In this document: piece after piece, positions 33,032 through 42,167 of the stretch
How the letters are laid out: the number at the start of each line of letters is the position of its first letter
Position numbering within the stretch: the first letter of the stretch is position 1
Source: Candidatus Dormiibacterota bacterium
GTDB taxonomy: Bacteria; Chloroflexota; Dormibacteria; Aeolococcales; Aeolococcaceae
Length of the DNA: 64,000 bases
NCBI GenBank assembly: GCA_003153505.1
Contig: PLZA01000019.1
Coordinates: 4,076-68,075, forward strand
Direction of reading: 5' to 3'
Program-made: the position numbers and the translations under genes
Notes under the pieces: model-generated
What the model was told of the DNA's origin: nothing
The model's input: the letters and a program-made list of their open reading frames with translations, nothing else
The model's database searches: none

Positions 33032-34753
33032 CTACATCAGGCCCAGTTGCGCAACCATGCGCAGGAGTTCGGAGACGACGTCGGGGTCGGTCTGCACGTC
33101 GATGACGCTGCAGACGCCGCTGTCGATCGACCGGTCGAGAGCAGGTGCCAGCTCCTCGAGGCGCTCGACGCGCTCGCCGTGACCGCCAAGGGCCTCCGCC
33201 AGGCGATCGTAGCGAATGCCGGGAAGCGTGCTTGCGACATGACGCCCTGGCCCGAAGAGCTCGTCCTGCTCGTAACGGACGTCACCCCACCCGGCATTGT
33301 TCGACACGATTGCGATCACGGGGAGATGGTGTCGCACGGCCGTGGCGACCTCCATGGCGCTGAGACCGAAGGAGCCGTCGCCAGTGAAGAGGAAGACCGG
33401 TTCGCCGGGCCGGGCGGCTTGGGCGGCGAGGGCGAAGGGCATCCCGACACCAAGGGTTCCGAGCGCGGTTGTGGTGGTGAGCAGTCGGCCCGGCAACTCC
33501 GATCTGAAATACGCGAGCGCCCAGGCGAGCGCGTCACCGCCGTCGGCGACGCATGTCGCGCTGCCGCCGAACCTCTGATGGATCAGATCGGCGAGCGTGC
33601 GCGCCGCTGCTCCGGCGTGGATGCGCTCCCCGGTGTGCTCGTCGATCTGACGATTCCAGAACTCCAGCGAGGCTCCTGCGAGCGCGCGTCCGCGATCCAG
33701 CCACTCCTCACGGCCCGGGGGCGTCGCGGTCCAGGCCTCGCAGCAGTCCCGCATCACCGCCGCGATGTCACCGATGACAGTGACGTCGGCCGCGCGATTG
33801 CCGCCAACGCGCTCGGCAGCGATGTCGACCTGGATGATCGTTTGATCAGTGCCGAACAGTGGCGCGCCGCCGTACATGACGTTCGCGTTGAACGCCGAGC
33901 CGAGGACCAGCACGCAGTCGGCGCTGGGAATCGCGAGACCTCCGTGCACCAGTGAGCCGAGGCTCCACGGATGCGAATCGGGGACGACCCCGCGGGCGGC
34001 ACTCGCGGTGATCACCGGAATCTGAGCGAGCTCGGCGAAACGACCGATCTCGGTGCCAGCTCCAGACCAGAACGCCCCGCTTCCGGCCACGATGAGGGGC
34101 CGCTCTGCCGACGCAAGCGCGGCAACCGCGGCACCGATGTCTGCGGGGGCGCCGGCGGCGCGGCTGGGTTCGACCGGGAACCCCCCCGGAACGACATCCA
34201 GGGGGGCGGCGTTCCCATAGACGGCATGGGAGTCCACCTCGAGGTACACAGCGCCGGGGCAGCCGGTTCGAGCGCGATGGAGAGCCTCGGCGACGTACCG
34301 CGGTATTCGCCCGGCGTCCGAGCAACTCGCGGCCCATTTGGCGATCGGCGCCGCGATGGCGCGCTGGTCGACGTCCGCGACGGCTCCGCGTCCCTGCCGG
34401 TTGCGGCTCGTTCTGCCCGCGAGCATCACCAGCGGCACGCTCCACGTAGCCGCGTCCAGCAACCCGATGAGGCCGTTGGCAAATCCCGGCCCGGCGGTCA
34501 CTGCGGCGACGCCCGTCTGCCCGGTTGCCAGCGCCCAGCCCTCAGCGGCGAGTACTGCCGCCCCTTCGTGGCGGGTGTCGATAATCCGCAGGTCCTCGTC
34601 GATGGATGCGTCGAGAAAGGGCAGGATGTGGCCGCCGGGGAGCGTGAACACCGTGGTCACGCCGTGCGCTCGAAGCGTTCGAGCCATCAGCGCTCCGCCG
34701 TCGGTGCGTTGCTCGGCGTCGCTGTGAGGTCGCTCGGCCGCGACGTCAGGCAT
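33032..34753 (-). CDS. ThDP-dependent enzyme of the acetolactate synthase/oxalyl-CoA decarboxylase group
   Basis: 573 residues in the three-domain order. The N-terminal Pyr domain has TVFTLPGGHILPFLDA and the catalytic Glu in DTRHEGAAVLAAEGWA; the C-terminal PP domain has the ThDP motif TGDGSFGLSAMEVATAVRHHLPVIAIVSNN. A middle DHS-like domain links them. It lacks the small subunit partner of biosynthetic AHAS and the gene is next to a zinc dehydrogenase, so a catabolic decarboxylase or lyase is more likely than branched-chain amino acid synthesis. Substrate unassigned. Confidence 0.85.
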   Translation of the reverse strand: MPDVAAERPHSDAEQRTDGGALMARTLRAHGVTTVFTLPGGHILPFLDASIDEDLRIIDTRHEGAAVLAAEGWALATGQTGVAAVTAGPGFANGLIGLLDAATWSVPLVMLAGRTSRNRQGRGAVADVDQRAIAAPIAKWAASCSDAGRIPRYVAEALHRARTGCPGAVYLEVDSHAVYGNAAPLDVVPGGFPVEPSRAAGAPADIGAAVAALASAERPLIVAGSGAFWSGAGTEIGRFAELAQIPVITASAARGVVPDSHPWSLGSLVHGGLAIPSADCVLVLGSAFNANVMYGGAPLFGTDQTIIQVDIAAERVGGNRAADVTVIGDIAAVMRDCCEAWTATPPGREEWLDRGRALAGASLEFWNRQIDEHTGERIHAGAAARTLADLIHQRFGGSATCVADGGDALAWALAYFRSELPGRLLTTTTALGTLGVGMPFALAAQAARPGEPVFLFTGDGSFGLSAMEVATAVRHHLPVIAIVSNNAGWGDVRYEQDELFGPGRHVASTLPGIRYDRLAEALGGHGERVERLEELAPALDRSIDSGVCSVIDVQTDPDVVSELLRMVAQLGLM

Positions 34754-34811
34754 GGCTCGGCAGTGTATCGACCGGCATCATGCACGGGTACTGCGTTGAC
34801 GCGCGCATAGA

Positions 34812-36296
34812 ATGGGCGTCTTGCAGGACGAACCGCCGGCGCCCGGCGCAGTGACGCCGGATATCCCGGGCGGCCTCGGGATGCGCGCGCTTCGCAACAC
34901 CGTGCTCATCCTCATGGTGCGCGTGATCTCGCGTATCGTGGCGCTCATTGCCGTCATCATCATCGGCAATTACCTGGATCCCACCCGGTTCGGTGAGATG
35001 CAAACGGCGGTGACGTATGTGGGATTGGTTGGCACGGTTACCGACCTCGGCTTCTCGGCACTCTACGTGCGCGAGGGCGCCCGCCACACCGACCAACTCT
35101 CCCGTTATTGGAACAACGTCGCCTCGCTCAAGGTCGTGGGTGTGGCGATTGGCCTGCCCCTGATCTTCGCGGCGCTCGACATCGCCGGGGTTCGTTCGCT
35201 GCTCTGGCCGTCATTCGCGATCCTGGTGCTCTCCGGCTACCAATTGTTGTTGCGCAACACGCTCTATGCGATGCAGCGGCTCACGTTCGAGATCATCGAG
35301 ATCGTCCCCGAGACACTAGTCGTGTTCGCGCTCGTCGTGATCGGTGCCCATATCCATGCTGACACGGGATTCTTCCTCTGGGCGTATGCAATCAGCTATG
35401 CGTTCGCGTGCGTGTATTTCGGGGTCGTGCTCATCGCCACGGGGGTGCTCCGCCCGGGCCTGCAATTCGAGCCGGGACTGCTCCTGCAGTGGGTACGGGT
35501 GGCGATTCCGCTCGGTATCACCTTCATCATCACAACCGTCTATTTCAAGGTTGACGTCCCGATCCTGCAGCGTTTCAGACCCTACAGCGAGGTCGGTTAC
35601 TACACGTTCGCGTACAAGCCGTTCGAGTCGCTGCTCTTCATTCCGTTCGCGCTGCGCAGCGTCGTGTTCCCGGTGCTCTCGGTCTATCACCGTCGATCGC
35701 CCGAGCGCGTCCTGCCGCTCGCCGAGAAGTTCTTCAAGGCCCTGGTGATCCTCGGCTGGCCGATCACCGTGGGGGTCTTTCTGCTCGCACCGCAGTTCAA
35801 CAGCCTGCTGCATCTCTACGCAGGATCCGAGCCGGCGCTGCAGATCCTTGCCCTCGCCATCGTGTTCATGTTCGCCGACAACACATTCGCTGCCACCCTG
35901 AACGCTATCGACAAGCAGAATGTCTTCGCGTTCGTGGCCATGGTCGGCCTGGTGATCAATGTCGGCGTCAATCTGCTCGTGATCCCGCGCTATGGATATC
36001 TGGGGGCGAGCTGGGCGGTCGTGGTCACCGAGGCCGCGCTCGTGGTGGTCGGCTGGCTGGTGCTTCGCGCTCAGTTGGGGACGATTCCGCTGGTCAGCAC
36101 GTCGTGGAAGGCGCTCGTGGCCGGGCTGGTCATGGGCGTTTTCGTGTACATCGCAAATCCGCATCAGAATCGCGTGCTGCTGTTTGTGGTCGTCGTCGCC
36201 GCCGCACTCATCTACGGGGCGGTGCTCCTCGCGCTGCGGGTGGCTGATCGCGAGGAGATCAGCGTCATCCGTAGCGCGCTTCGGCTCGGTCGCTAG
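34812..36296 (+). CDS. Polysaccharide flippase (Wzx/MATE-like MOP superfamily)
   Basis: 494 residues with about 14 helices. NTVLILMVRVISRIVALIAVIIIGNYLDPTRFGEMQTA is the N-terminal MOP pattern, and KVDVPILQRFRPYSEVGYYTFAYKPFESLLFIPFALRSVVFPVLS the central helices. It would flip lipid-linked oligosaccharides. No glycosyltransferases are adjacent, which is unusual for wzx. Ends four bases inside the opposing oxidoreductase gene. Confidence 0.85.
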   Translation: MGVLQDEPPAPGAVTPDIPGGLGMRALRNTVLILMVRVISRIVALIAVIIIGNYLDPTRFGEMQTAVTYVGLVGTVTDLGFSALYVREGARHTDQLSRYWNNVASLKVVGVAIGLPLIFAALDIAGVRSLLWPSFAILVLSGYQLLLRNTLYAMQRLTFEIIEIVPETLVVFALVVIGAHIHADTGFFLWAYAISYAFACVYFGVVLIATGVLRPGLQFEPGLLLQWVRVAIPLGITFIITTVYFKVDVPILQRFRPYSEVGYYTFAYKPFESLLFIPFALRSVVFPVLSVYHRRSPERVLPLAEKFFKALVILGWPITVGVFLLAPQFNSLLHLYAGSEPALQILALAIVFMFADNTFAATLNAIDKQNVFAFVAMVGLVINVGVNLLVIPRYGYLGASWAVVVTEAALVVVGWLVLRAQLGTIPLVSTSWKALVAGLVMGVFVYIANPHQNRVLLFVVVVAAALIYGAVLLALRVADREEISVIRSALRLGR

Positions 36297-37846
36297 CTCG
36301 GGCGCACCCCGACGTCTGCGAGGAGCGCCATCGCGCAGTTGCGGCCATTGATCGCCATGACGCTGCCGCCGGGGTGGGTGCTTGCGCCGCACATGTAGAG
36401 GCCGGCGATCCCGGTGCGAGGCGAGAATCGGCGATCCCACATCTGGTCGGGCAGGCATTCGCCCTGGAAGATGTGGCCGCCGGCAAGGCCGACGGCGCGT
36501 TCGATGTCCGGGGGTGCCAGGACCTGGCGCGCGACGACGCAGTCGACGACATCTGGCGCGAACCGCGCGATTTCTGCAAACACCTCGTCGGCCACCGCCT
36601 CACGCCGGTCGTCCCACGAGCCTGTGGTCAGGGTGTACGGCGCGTACTGGGCGAAGACGCTCATGACGTGCTGCCCGGGCGGGGCGACCGACGGGTCGTA
36701 CGCGGAGTGGAAGTACAACTCAGCCCAGCGGGGCGCGGGCTCGCCGGCTCGGCTGCGCTCATACGCCGCCTGCGTCTCGTCGAGGCTGCGAGCGATGGTC
36801 ACCATCGCTCGGTGCGGTGCATCGTCCGCCGATGCCGCGGTGAAGGTCGGCAGCCTCGAGAGTGCGCAGTTGATCTTCAGGACGGGGCCCTCCATGCGCC
36901 ACTCGCGGACCTTGTGAGCAAATGCCGTGGGCGCGGCATCGGCGAGCAGGCCGAGCGTGGTGCGTGGGTCGGCGTTGGAGATGATGGTGCGCGCGCGGAT
37001 CCGCGAGCCATCCTCGAGGATGACCGCGTCGCCGGGCACGATCTCGGTGACTCGGGCGTTGCGCGTGATGACCGCGCCGGCTGCTTCAGCAGCTTTCGCC
37101 AGTGCAAACGACACGTTGCCCATCCCACCCTGGACGTAGCCCCAGGCTCCCGGCCTGCCCTCGATGGTCCCCATCGAATGCAGGGCGTGAATGGCCGCTG
37201 TTCCAGGGTCACGCGGTCCCGCCCAGGTACCGATCAACCCCTGTCCGTGAAGGGCGGTGCGAAGCCGCTCGTCATCGACGTGACGCTCGATGACCGAGGC
37301 GATCGACTCCTCGAACATCACCTCGATCAGCTCGGGGTCGTGGCCGAGGAGCGCCTCGAGCGCGGGTCGGTCAGGGGCGTCGCCGACCCAGCTGTCGTTC
37401 GGGTCGGATCGGAGCGCGCGCCGAATCCGCCCGAAGAGTTGCTCGTAGCGAGAGTAGCCGTCGGCGTCGCGCGGGCTCATCGCCGCAACCACCTGGTGGT
37501 TACGCTCGGAGTCGTCCCACAGGCTCAGGGCGGTGCCGTCCTCGAAGGGACACCACAGATGTGGGTCGACGACATGGACTCGGTAGCCATGCCGGCGCAG
37601 GTCGAGCTCGTCGATCACGCGGTGGTGGAGGAGACCCACGAGATACGCGCACGGGCTCACCACGAATCGCGGATCCTCGAAGGGGTGCTCGAGGGTGCAC
37701 GCGCCACCGATGCGGTCGCGGGCCTCCAGCACCAGCACGGTGCTACCAGCGCGGGCCAGGTACGCGGCGGCAGTGAGACCGTTGTGGCCGGCGCCGACGA
37801 CCACGGTGTCCCACGTGGTCGCGCCGTGGCTGCCGCTCATCGCCAC
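36293..37846 (-). CDS. Phytoene-desaturase-like FAD oxidoreductase (CrtI family)
   Basis: 517 residues. The dinucleotide motif is VVVGAGHNGLTAAAYLARAGSTVLVLEARDRIGGACTLE; the C-terminus has GLYMCGASTHPGGSVMAINGRNCA, typical for the CrtI/PYROXD2 group. The actual reaction could be on a carotenoid, a polyprenoid or an unrelated substrate; PYROXD2-like members are functionally vague. It is the last of three genes that overlap head to tail (quinone reductase, methyltransferase, this gene), so the three probably cooperate. Confidence 0.83.
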   Translation of the reverse strand: MAMSGSHGATTWDTVVVGAGHNGLTAAAYLARAGSTVLVLEARDRIGGACTLEHPFEDPRFVVSPCAYLVGLLHHRVIDELDLRRHGYRVHVVDPHLWCPFEDGTALSLWDDSERNHQVVAAMSPRDADGYSRYEQLFGRIRRALRSDPNDSWVGDAPDRPALEALLGHDPELIEVMFEESIASVIERHVDDERLRTALHGQGLIGTWAGPRDPGTAAIHALHSMGTIEGRPGAWGYVQGGMGNVSFALAKAAEAAGAVITRNARVTEIVPGDAVILEDGSRIRARTIISNADPRTTLGLLADAAPTAFAHKVREWRMEGPVLKINCALSRLPTFTAASADDAPHRAMVTIARSLDETQAAYERSRAGEPAPRWAELYFHSAYDPSVAPPGQHVMSVFAQYAPYTLTTGSWDDRREAVADEVFAEIARFAPDVVDCVVARQVLAPPDIERAVGLAGGHIFQGECLPDQMWDRRFSPRTGIAGLYMCGASTHPGGSVMAINGRNCAMALLADVGVRPS

Positions 37847-38712
37847 GCTCGGAGGAAGGTCATCGCGTGGCGTCGCTCGCCGCGACCGTGATGGAGTGCC
37901 TCGCGGAGGGTGTCTGTGAATCGCTCAATCTCGGTGCCGCTCAGCGCCTGCGCCATGAGCGCGCGAGTCGTCGGGGCGAGCGGATTGGGGGCCGTGTCGA
38001 GAAAGACCTCGAGGTCATCGCGAGCCGGAGGGGGCGCGAGCGCGAGCTCGGTCTGCGTCTCGACGCGCTGGAACCCGGCGGCTCGGGCGATCGCGATGAG
38101 ATCGCGGTCGTCGAAACCGCGGAGCAGGGCGTCGTCCGCAGCTCGCGCGGCTCGATCCGCAAGATGCAGCTTCCGCTCCAGGTCCGCCGCGGCCGTCACG
38201 TCGTACCCCCAGAGATACCCGGGGCGATCGGCGCTCATCCAGCTGTTGAGCGGTTCGCCCAAGGAGACTCGGCCGCCCGATCGGAGCACCCGGTGGTATT
38301 CGGAGAGCGCACGCGCGCGATCTTCGATGAAAAGCAGCACTGCTCGCTCGACGACAACGTCGATGGACGCGGTGCCAATCGCGGAGAGGTCGGTTGCTGC
38401 CGCTGCGAGGAATGTCGAGTGCCCGCCGGCGGCGACCTGCGCAACCGCCTCGCGGCAGTCATCGAGCAGCGCCTCCGAGATGTCCGAGAAGACGACGTGG
38501 CCCTGTGGTCCGACGCGCTCCAGCGCACCGAGGCCGAGCAGCCCCTGGCCGGTGCCGACGTCGAGCACGCGGTCTCCGGCCTGGATCTCGGCCCGATCGA
38601 GGATGAGGTCCCGCATCGAGGCGAGGCGGCTCTGGTTCTCGGCGCGCATCCGGGAGCTGCCGCCATCCCGACCGGTACGCAGCCAGGCGGCCCAGACGTC
38701 GGTATCAGGCAC
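37837..38712 (-). CDS. Class I SAM-dependent methyltransferase
   Basis: 291 residues from GTG 38712. Motif I is DRVLDVGTGQGLLGLGALERVG and motif II HVVFSDISEALLDDC, followed by IDVVVERAVLLFIEDRARALSEYHRVLRSGGRVSLGEPL. Overlaps both neighbours (8 and 10 bases). The substrate may be a quinone or polyketide-like molecule given its oxidoreductase partners; this is inference. Confidence 0.83.
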   Translation of the reverse strand: MPDTDVWAAWLRTGRDGGSSRMRAENQSRLASMRDLILDRAEIQAGDRVLDVGTGQGLLGLGALERVGPQGHVVFSDISEALLDDCREAVAQVAAGGHSTFLAAAATDLSAIGTASIDVVVERAVLLFIEDRARALSEYHRVLRSGGRVSLGEPLNSWMSADRPGYLWGYDVTAAADLERKLHLADRAARAADDALLRGFDDRDLIAIARAAGFQRVETQTELALAPPPARDDLEVFLDTAPNPLAPTTRALMAQALSGTEIERFTDTLREALHHGRGERRHAMTFLRAWR

Positions 38713-39694
38713 GCGACGAGGCGTCGAGCACGATCTTGCCCACCACCGCGCCGGCTTCCATCAGGCGGTGGGCCTCGCTCGCCTCCTCGAGCGGAAGCAC
38801 GCAGTCGACCACCGCCCCCATGCGGCCGTCGGCGAGGGCGGGGACGACGTCAGCGGCAAACGCTGCAACGATCGCCGCCTTCTGAGCCGCCGGGCGAGCG
38901 CGCAGCGCTGTCGAAATCAGCGAGATCCGGCGGCGCATCATGGCGCCGAGATCGATGTCGGTCTGGGTGCCGCCCAGCATCCCGATGATCACGATGCGCC
39001 CATCGGCCGCCACTGCGTTCATGTTCTGGCCCAGGTACGACGCGCCCATGATGTCGAGCACGACGTCGGCGCCGCGGCCGTCGGTCAGTTCGCGAGTGCG
39101 AGCGGCAAAGTCCTCCGATCGGTAGTTGATCCCCGCGTCGGCCCCGAGTGCGGTGCACCGTTCGAGCTTCGCGGCGGAACCCGCGGTCACGATGACTCGA
39201 CAGCCGTGGAGGCGCGCGAGTTGGATTGCGGCGGTGCCGACGCCGCCCCCACCGCCGTGGATCAGCACGGTCTCGCCGTGCTGAAGGTGTCCCCTCGTGA
39301 AGAGTGCATCGTGGGCCGTGATGAACACTTCGGGGATGCCGCCCGCCGTGATCAGGTCGATGTTGTCCGGAACCCGCACGGCCTGCGTTGCTCGAACCGC
39401 CACGAGCTCCGCGTACCCTCCGCCCTCGACGAGCAGCATGACGCGGTCCCCCTGGGCGAAGGTTTCGACGCCGGGTCCAACGCCGGCAACCAGGCCCGAC
39501 GCCTCGAGACCGAGGATGTCGCTGGCCCCGGATGGCGGTGGGTAGAAGCCCTGACGCTGGAGCAGGTCGGCGCGATTGATGCCCGCACCTGCGACCCGCA
39601 CGACGATCTCCCCCTCCGCTGAGATCGGGTCGGGACGCTCCCCGACCTGCAGTTGCTCTGGACCCCCAGGCGCGACAACGACGATGGCGCGCAT
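38705..39694 (-). CDS. NAD(P)H quinone oxidoreductase (PIG3/QOR-type MDR)
   Basis: 329 residues. INRADLLQRQGFYPPPSGASDILGLEASG is the PIG3-type quinone reductase signature, and GGGGGVGTAAIQLARLHGCRVIVTAGSAAKLERC the cofactor-binding fold. No structural zinc Cys are present, as expected for quinone reductases. It starts the overlapping three-gene operon. Confidence 0.88.
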   Translation of the reverse strand: MRAIVVVAPGGPEQLQVGERPDPISAEGEIVVRVAGAGINRADLLQRQGFYPPPSGASDILGLEASGLVAGVGPGVETFAQGDRVMLLVEGGGYAELVAVRATQAVRVPDNIDLITAGGIPEVFITAHDALFTRGHLQHGETVLIHGGGGGVGTAAIQLARLHGCRVIVTAGSAAKLERCTALGADAGINYRSEDFAARTRELTDGRGADVVLDIMGASYLGQNMNAVAADGRIVIIGMLGGTQTDIDLGAMMRRRISLISTALRARPAAQKAAIVAAFAADVVPALADGRMGAVVDCVLPLEEASEAHRLMEAGAVVGKIVLDASSRA

Positions 39695-39726
39695 CGCTCA
39701 GCAGTGGTGGTCAGCCGTGGCGGCGG

Positions 39727-41013
39727 TCAGGAGACCTGGCCGGGAAGCGAGGAAGTGCTGACCGGAGCCGTCCAAACGGAACCAAGTCCCGCGGTATTGG
39801 AGAACGCTGCGAACGGCAGTTGCCAATCTCCCTCACCGTCCGAGTACGCCGCGTTGTAGCCGGTGTTCTCGACCTGAACGACGTCGCCCGGGATGCTGAA
39901 GTTGTAGAACTGCGTGGCGCGCGCATTGCTGAGGTTGATGCAGCCGTGCGACACGTCGGCTCGTCCCTGCGAGCCGACGGACCAGGGCGCGGCGTGGATG
40001 AAGTAGCCACTGGTCGAGATCGCCGTGTCTTCGTAGACCGGGTCGCTGTAGTACTGAGCGCCACCGGGGATGCAGGCGGCGGGAGTATGGAAGGTCGGGC
40101 AAGACTTCATGACGACGACCGGGGTCTTGTAGAGAACGATCAGCGTGCCCTGGATGGTTGCGAATCCGCCCTTGCCGAGACTGACCGGATACGTGGCCAA
40201 CAGCTTGTCGTTGTTGAACACTTGCATCGTATGCGTGGCGTTGTTGACGATCGAGACGTGCTTGGCGCCCACGGTGAAGCTCGATGTCCAGTCAGCCAGA
40301 CCCCAGATGCCGCTGCCGGCGCCGAAGCCCTTGAGGTTTGCGGTGACGGTCACCTTGGTGCCGGAGGGCCAGTATGTCGCGGGGCGGAAGTGGACGACGT
40401 CTGCGGCGAGCCAGTGCCAGCCGCCAATGACCGCCGGGATCGAGGTGACCTGGATGCGCTGGAGCAGCGCTGCACGCTCAGCCGCTGGAATGGACGTATT
40501 GAAGCGAAGGTCGATCGTCTCGCCGACACCAACCACGGCACCGTCGAGGGGGGTCATCCCGGTGAGCAAGCGGCTCTTTGCAGTAAGCGTCACAAACGTC
40601 GACGTCGACGTGGAGGTCGAGCCGGCGGTGCTGGTAGCAGTCGCGACCACCGTGTAGTGCGCATTCGGATCGAGCGCCTGGCTCATCTCCCAGGACTGCC
40701 CATCAGGGGACAGCACACCGGAAAGCGGAGTCGACGAGCCGGCCTCACTGAGCGACACCGTGTCCAGATGGCCGGTGCTCACACTCACCAGGATTGGCGC
40801 ATCGAGAGCGACACCCTGCGCGGAATTCGAGGGGCTGACGACGATCGCCGGCGGCGCGGCCACTACGGGAACGCCGGCGATGTGAACGGTGCCGACATTG
40901 CCGACGGGCCCCGATGTTCCGGGCAGCGCGCACGAGGTCAGCAGCAAAGCGCTGAAAGCAACGCCACCGGCGAGCATGAGGCCTCCGCGGCGCCGCCAAG
41001 TCTGGTCAGCCAT
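39727..41013 (-). CDS. L,D-transpeptidase lipoprotein with Ig-like domains (YkuD)
   Basis: 428 residues from ATG 41013 (MADQTWRRR). Lipobox LLLTSCALPG, then two bacterial Ig-like domains (about residues 50-240, first starting APPAIVVSPSNSAQGVAL), then the YkuD domain with HAAPWSVGSQGRADVSHGCINLSNARA, which contains catalytic Cys and His. The layout is that of mycobacterial LdtA-B type enzymes making 3-3 peptidoglycan cross-links. Located outside the membrane. An in-frame GTG at 41031 is possible. Confidence 0.9.
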   Translation of the reverse strand: MADQTWRRRGGLMLAGGVAFSALLLTSCALPGTSGPVGNVGTVHIAGVPVVAAPPAIVVSPSNSAQGVALDAPILVSVSTGHLDTVSLSEAGSSTPLSGVLSPDGQSWEMSQALDPNAHYTVVATATSTAGSTSTSTSTFVTLTAKSRLLTGMTPLDGAVVGVGETIDLRFNTSIPAAERAALLQRIQVTSIPAVIGGWHWLAADVVHFRPATYWPSGTKVTVTANLKGFGAGSGIWGLADWTSSFTVGAKHVSIVNNATHTMQVFNNDKLLATYPVSLGKGGFATIQGTLIVLYKTPVVVMKSCPTFHTPAACIPGGAQYYSDPVYEDTAISTSGYFIHAAPWSVGSQGRADVSHGCINLSNARATQFYNFSIPGDVVQVENTGYNAAYSDGEGDWQLPFAAFSNTAGLGSVWTAPVSTSSLPGQVS

Positions 41014-41130
41014 GCATCTCCACCGTACCATTGTTCGGTCTCAGGACGCAGACGAACTGCGCGATCGAAGCGCTAACGCAGCCGCCTTCACTGAGGTTTC
41101 ATCGCTCACTGTCACCGAGGATCCTAGGGA

Positions 41131-41976
41131 ATGGTATCGCTCTTGCTCGATTGTCACGGGCTCGCGGCACGGCTTGCCGGCGAGCGTCCTCCAGTTGTCC
41201 TTGACGTTCGCTGGGCTCTCGGCGGACCGTCCGGGGTGGACGACTTCCGCAGGGGGCACATCCCGGGCGCTCACTTCGTCGACCTCGATCGCGAGCTCAG
41301 CGCGCCTCCGGGGCCGGGACGGCACCCCCTGCCCGACCCGGCGTCATTTGCCCGCGCGATGCGCCGGCACGGCGTCGACGGCTCGGGGCTGGTCGTCGCA
41401 TACGACGCGGCCACCGGGACCTCGGCTGCGCGAGCGTGGTGGTTGCTCAGGTACTTCGGCCACGCGAACGTGGCACTCCTCGACGGTGGCTATGCCGCGT
41501 GGGCGTCCGCAGGCCTCCCGGTGGAGGAGGGCGGCGACCGCGATCCAGAACCGGGCGACTTCGACGCGACGCCGGGCGGCATGCCGTTGCTCGACGCCGC
41601 TGGCGCGGCCGCGATGGCTCGGACCGGAGTCCTGATCGACGCACGAGCGCCCGAGCGTTTCCGGGGTGAGACCGAGCCGGTGGACCCGGTTGCCGGTCAC
41701 ATCCCCGGCGCACGAAACCTTCCGGCCCAGCGAACCGAGGAACCGGATGGGACCTTCCTTTCTCCGGACGCCCTGCGCGAGCGATACGAAGAGGTGGGCG
41801 TGGCGCCGGGGCAACCCGTCGGCGTCTACTGCGGTTCCGGCGTCGTGGCCACGCAAGGGGTCTTCGCCCTCGGTCTCGCCGGCATCGATGCCGCGATGTA
41901 TGCGGGGTCGTGGAGCGAGTGGATCACCGACCCCGGCCGGCCGATCGAGATCGGGGAGTCAAAAGCAGCCGAATGA
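41131..41976 (+). CDS. Rhodanese-type sulfurtransferase (SseA-like)
   Basis: 281 residues, two rhodanese domains: DVRWALGGPSGVDDFRRGHIPGAHFVDLD at the start, and the active loop VYCGSGVVATQGVFALGLAG with Cys234. The CGSGV loop is of the 3-mercaptopyruvate type, unlike the CRIGERS thiosulfate enzyme at 21842, so the window encodes both types. A terminator follows at once. Confidence 0.88.
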   Translation: MVSLLLDCHGLAARLAGERPPVVLDVRWALGGPSGVDDFRRGHIPGAHFVDLDRELSAPPGPGRHPLPDPASFARAMRRHGVDGSGLVVAYDAATGTSAARAWWLLRYFGHANVALLDGGYAAWASAGLPVEEGGDRDPEPGDFDATPGGMPLLDAAGAAAMARTGVLIDARAPERFRGETEPVDPVAGHIPGARNLPAQRTEEPDGTFLSPDALRERYEEVGVAPGQPVGVYCGSGVVATQGVFALGLAGIDAAMYAGSWSEWITDPGRPIEIGESKAAE

Positions 41977-41982
41977 TGAAAT

Positions 41983-42012
41983 GAGGCCGGCGCTCCCCCG
42001 AACGCCGGCCTC
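41983..42012 (+). terminator. Strong hairpin terminator
   Basis: GAGGCCGGCG, ten-base loop, CGCCGGCCTC: ten perfect pairs seven bases after the sulfurtransferase stop. No T-run follows. The 155 bases from here to the next start hold no supported gene; GGAGG precedes the next start by about seven bases. Confidence 0.7.
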
Positions 42013-42167
42013 CCAAGAAAGTGCTCTCGTCCCCCAGACCACGCGAACGCGTCGCACGACGCTGGCGGGTCAAACGGAGAGTACTGCGCAACCCTGGCAG
42101 ATGTAAAGCATCGCGGTCATGAAGCGAGCGCGGGCTGTACGCTAGCGCACACAGCGGAGGTTCAACG

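Noticed and set aside
42066-42118. Short leftward frame with YICQGCAVLSV
   Set aside because: Cys pair attracted attention, but no ribosome site, no family match and it stops after a dozen codons between a terminator and the next gene.
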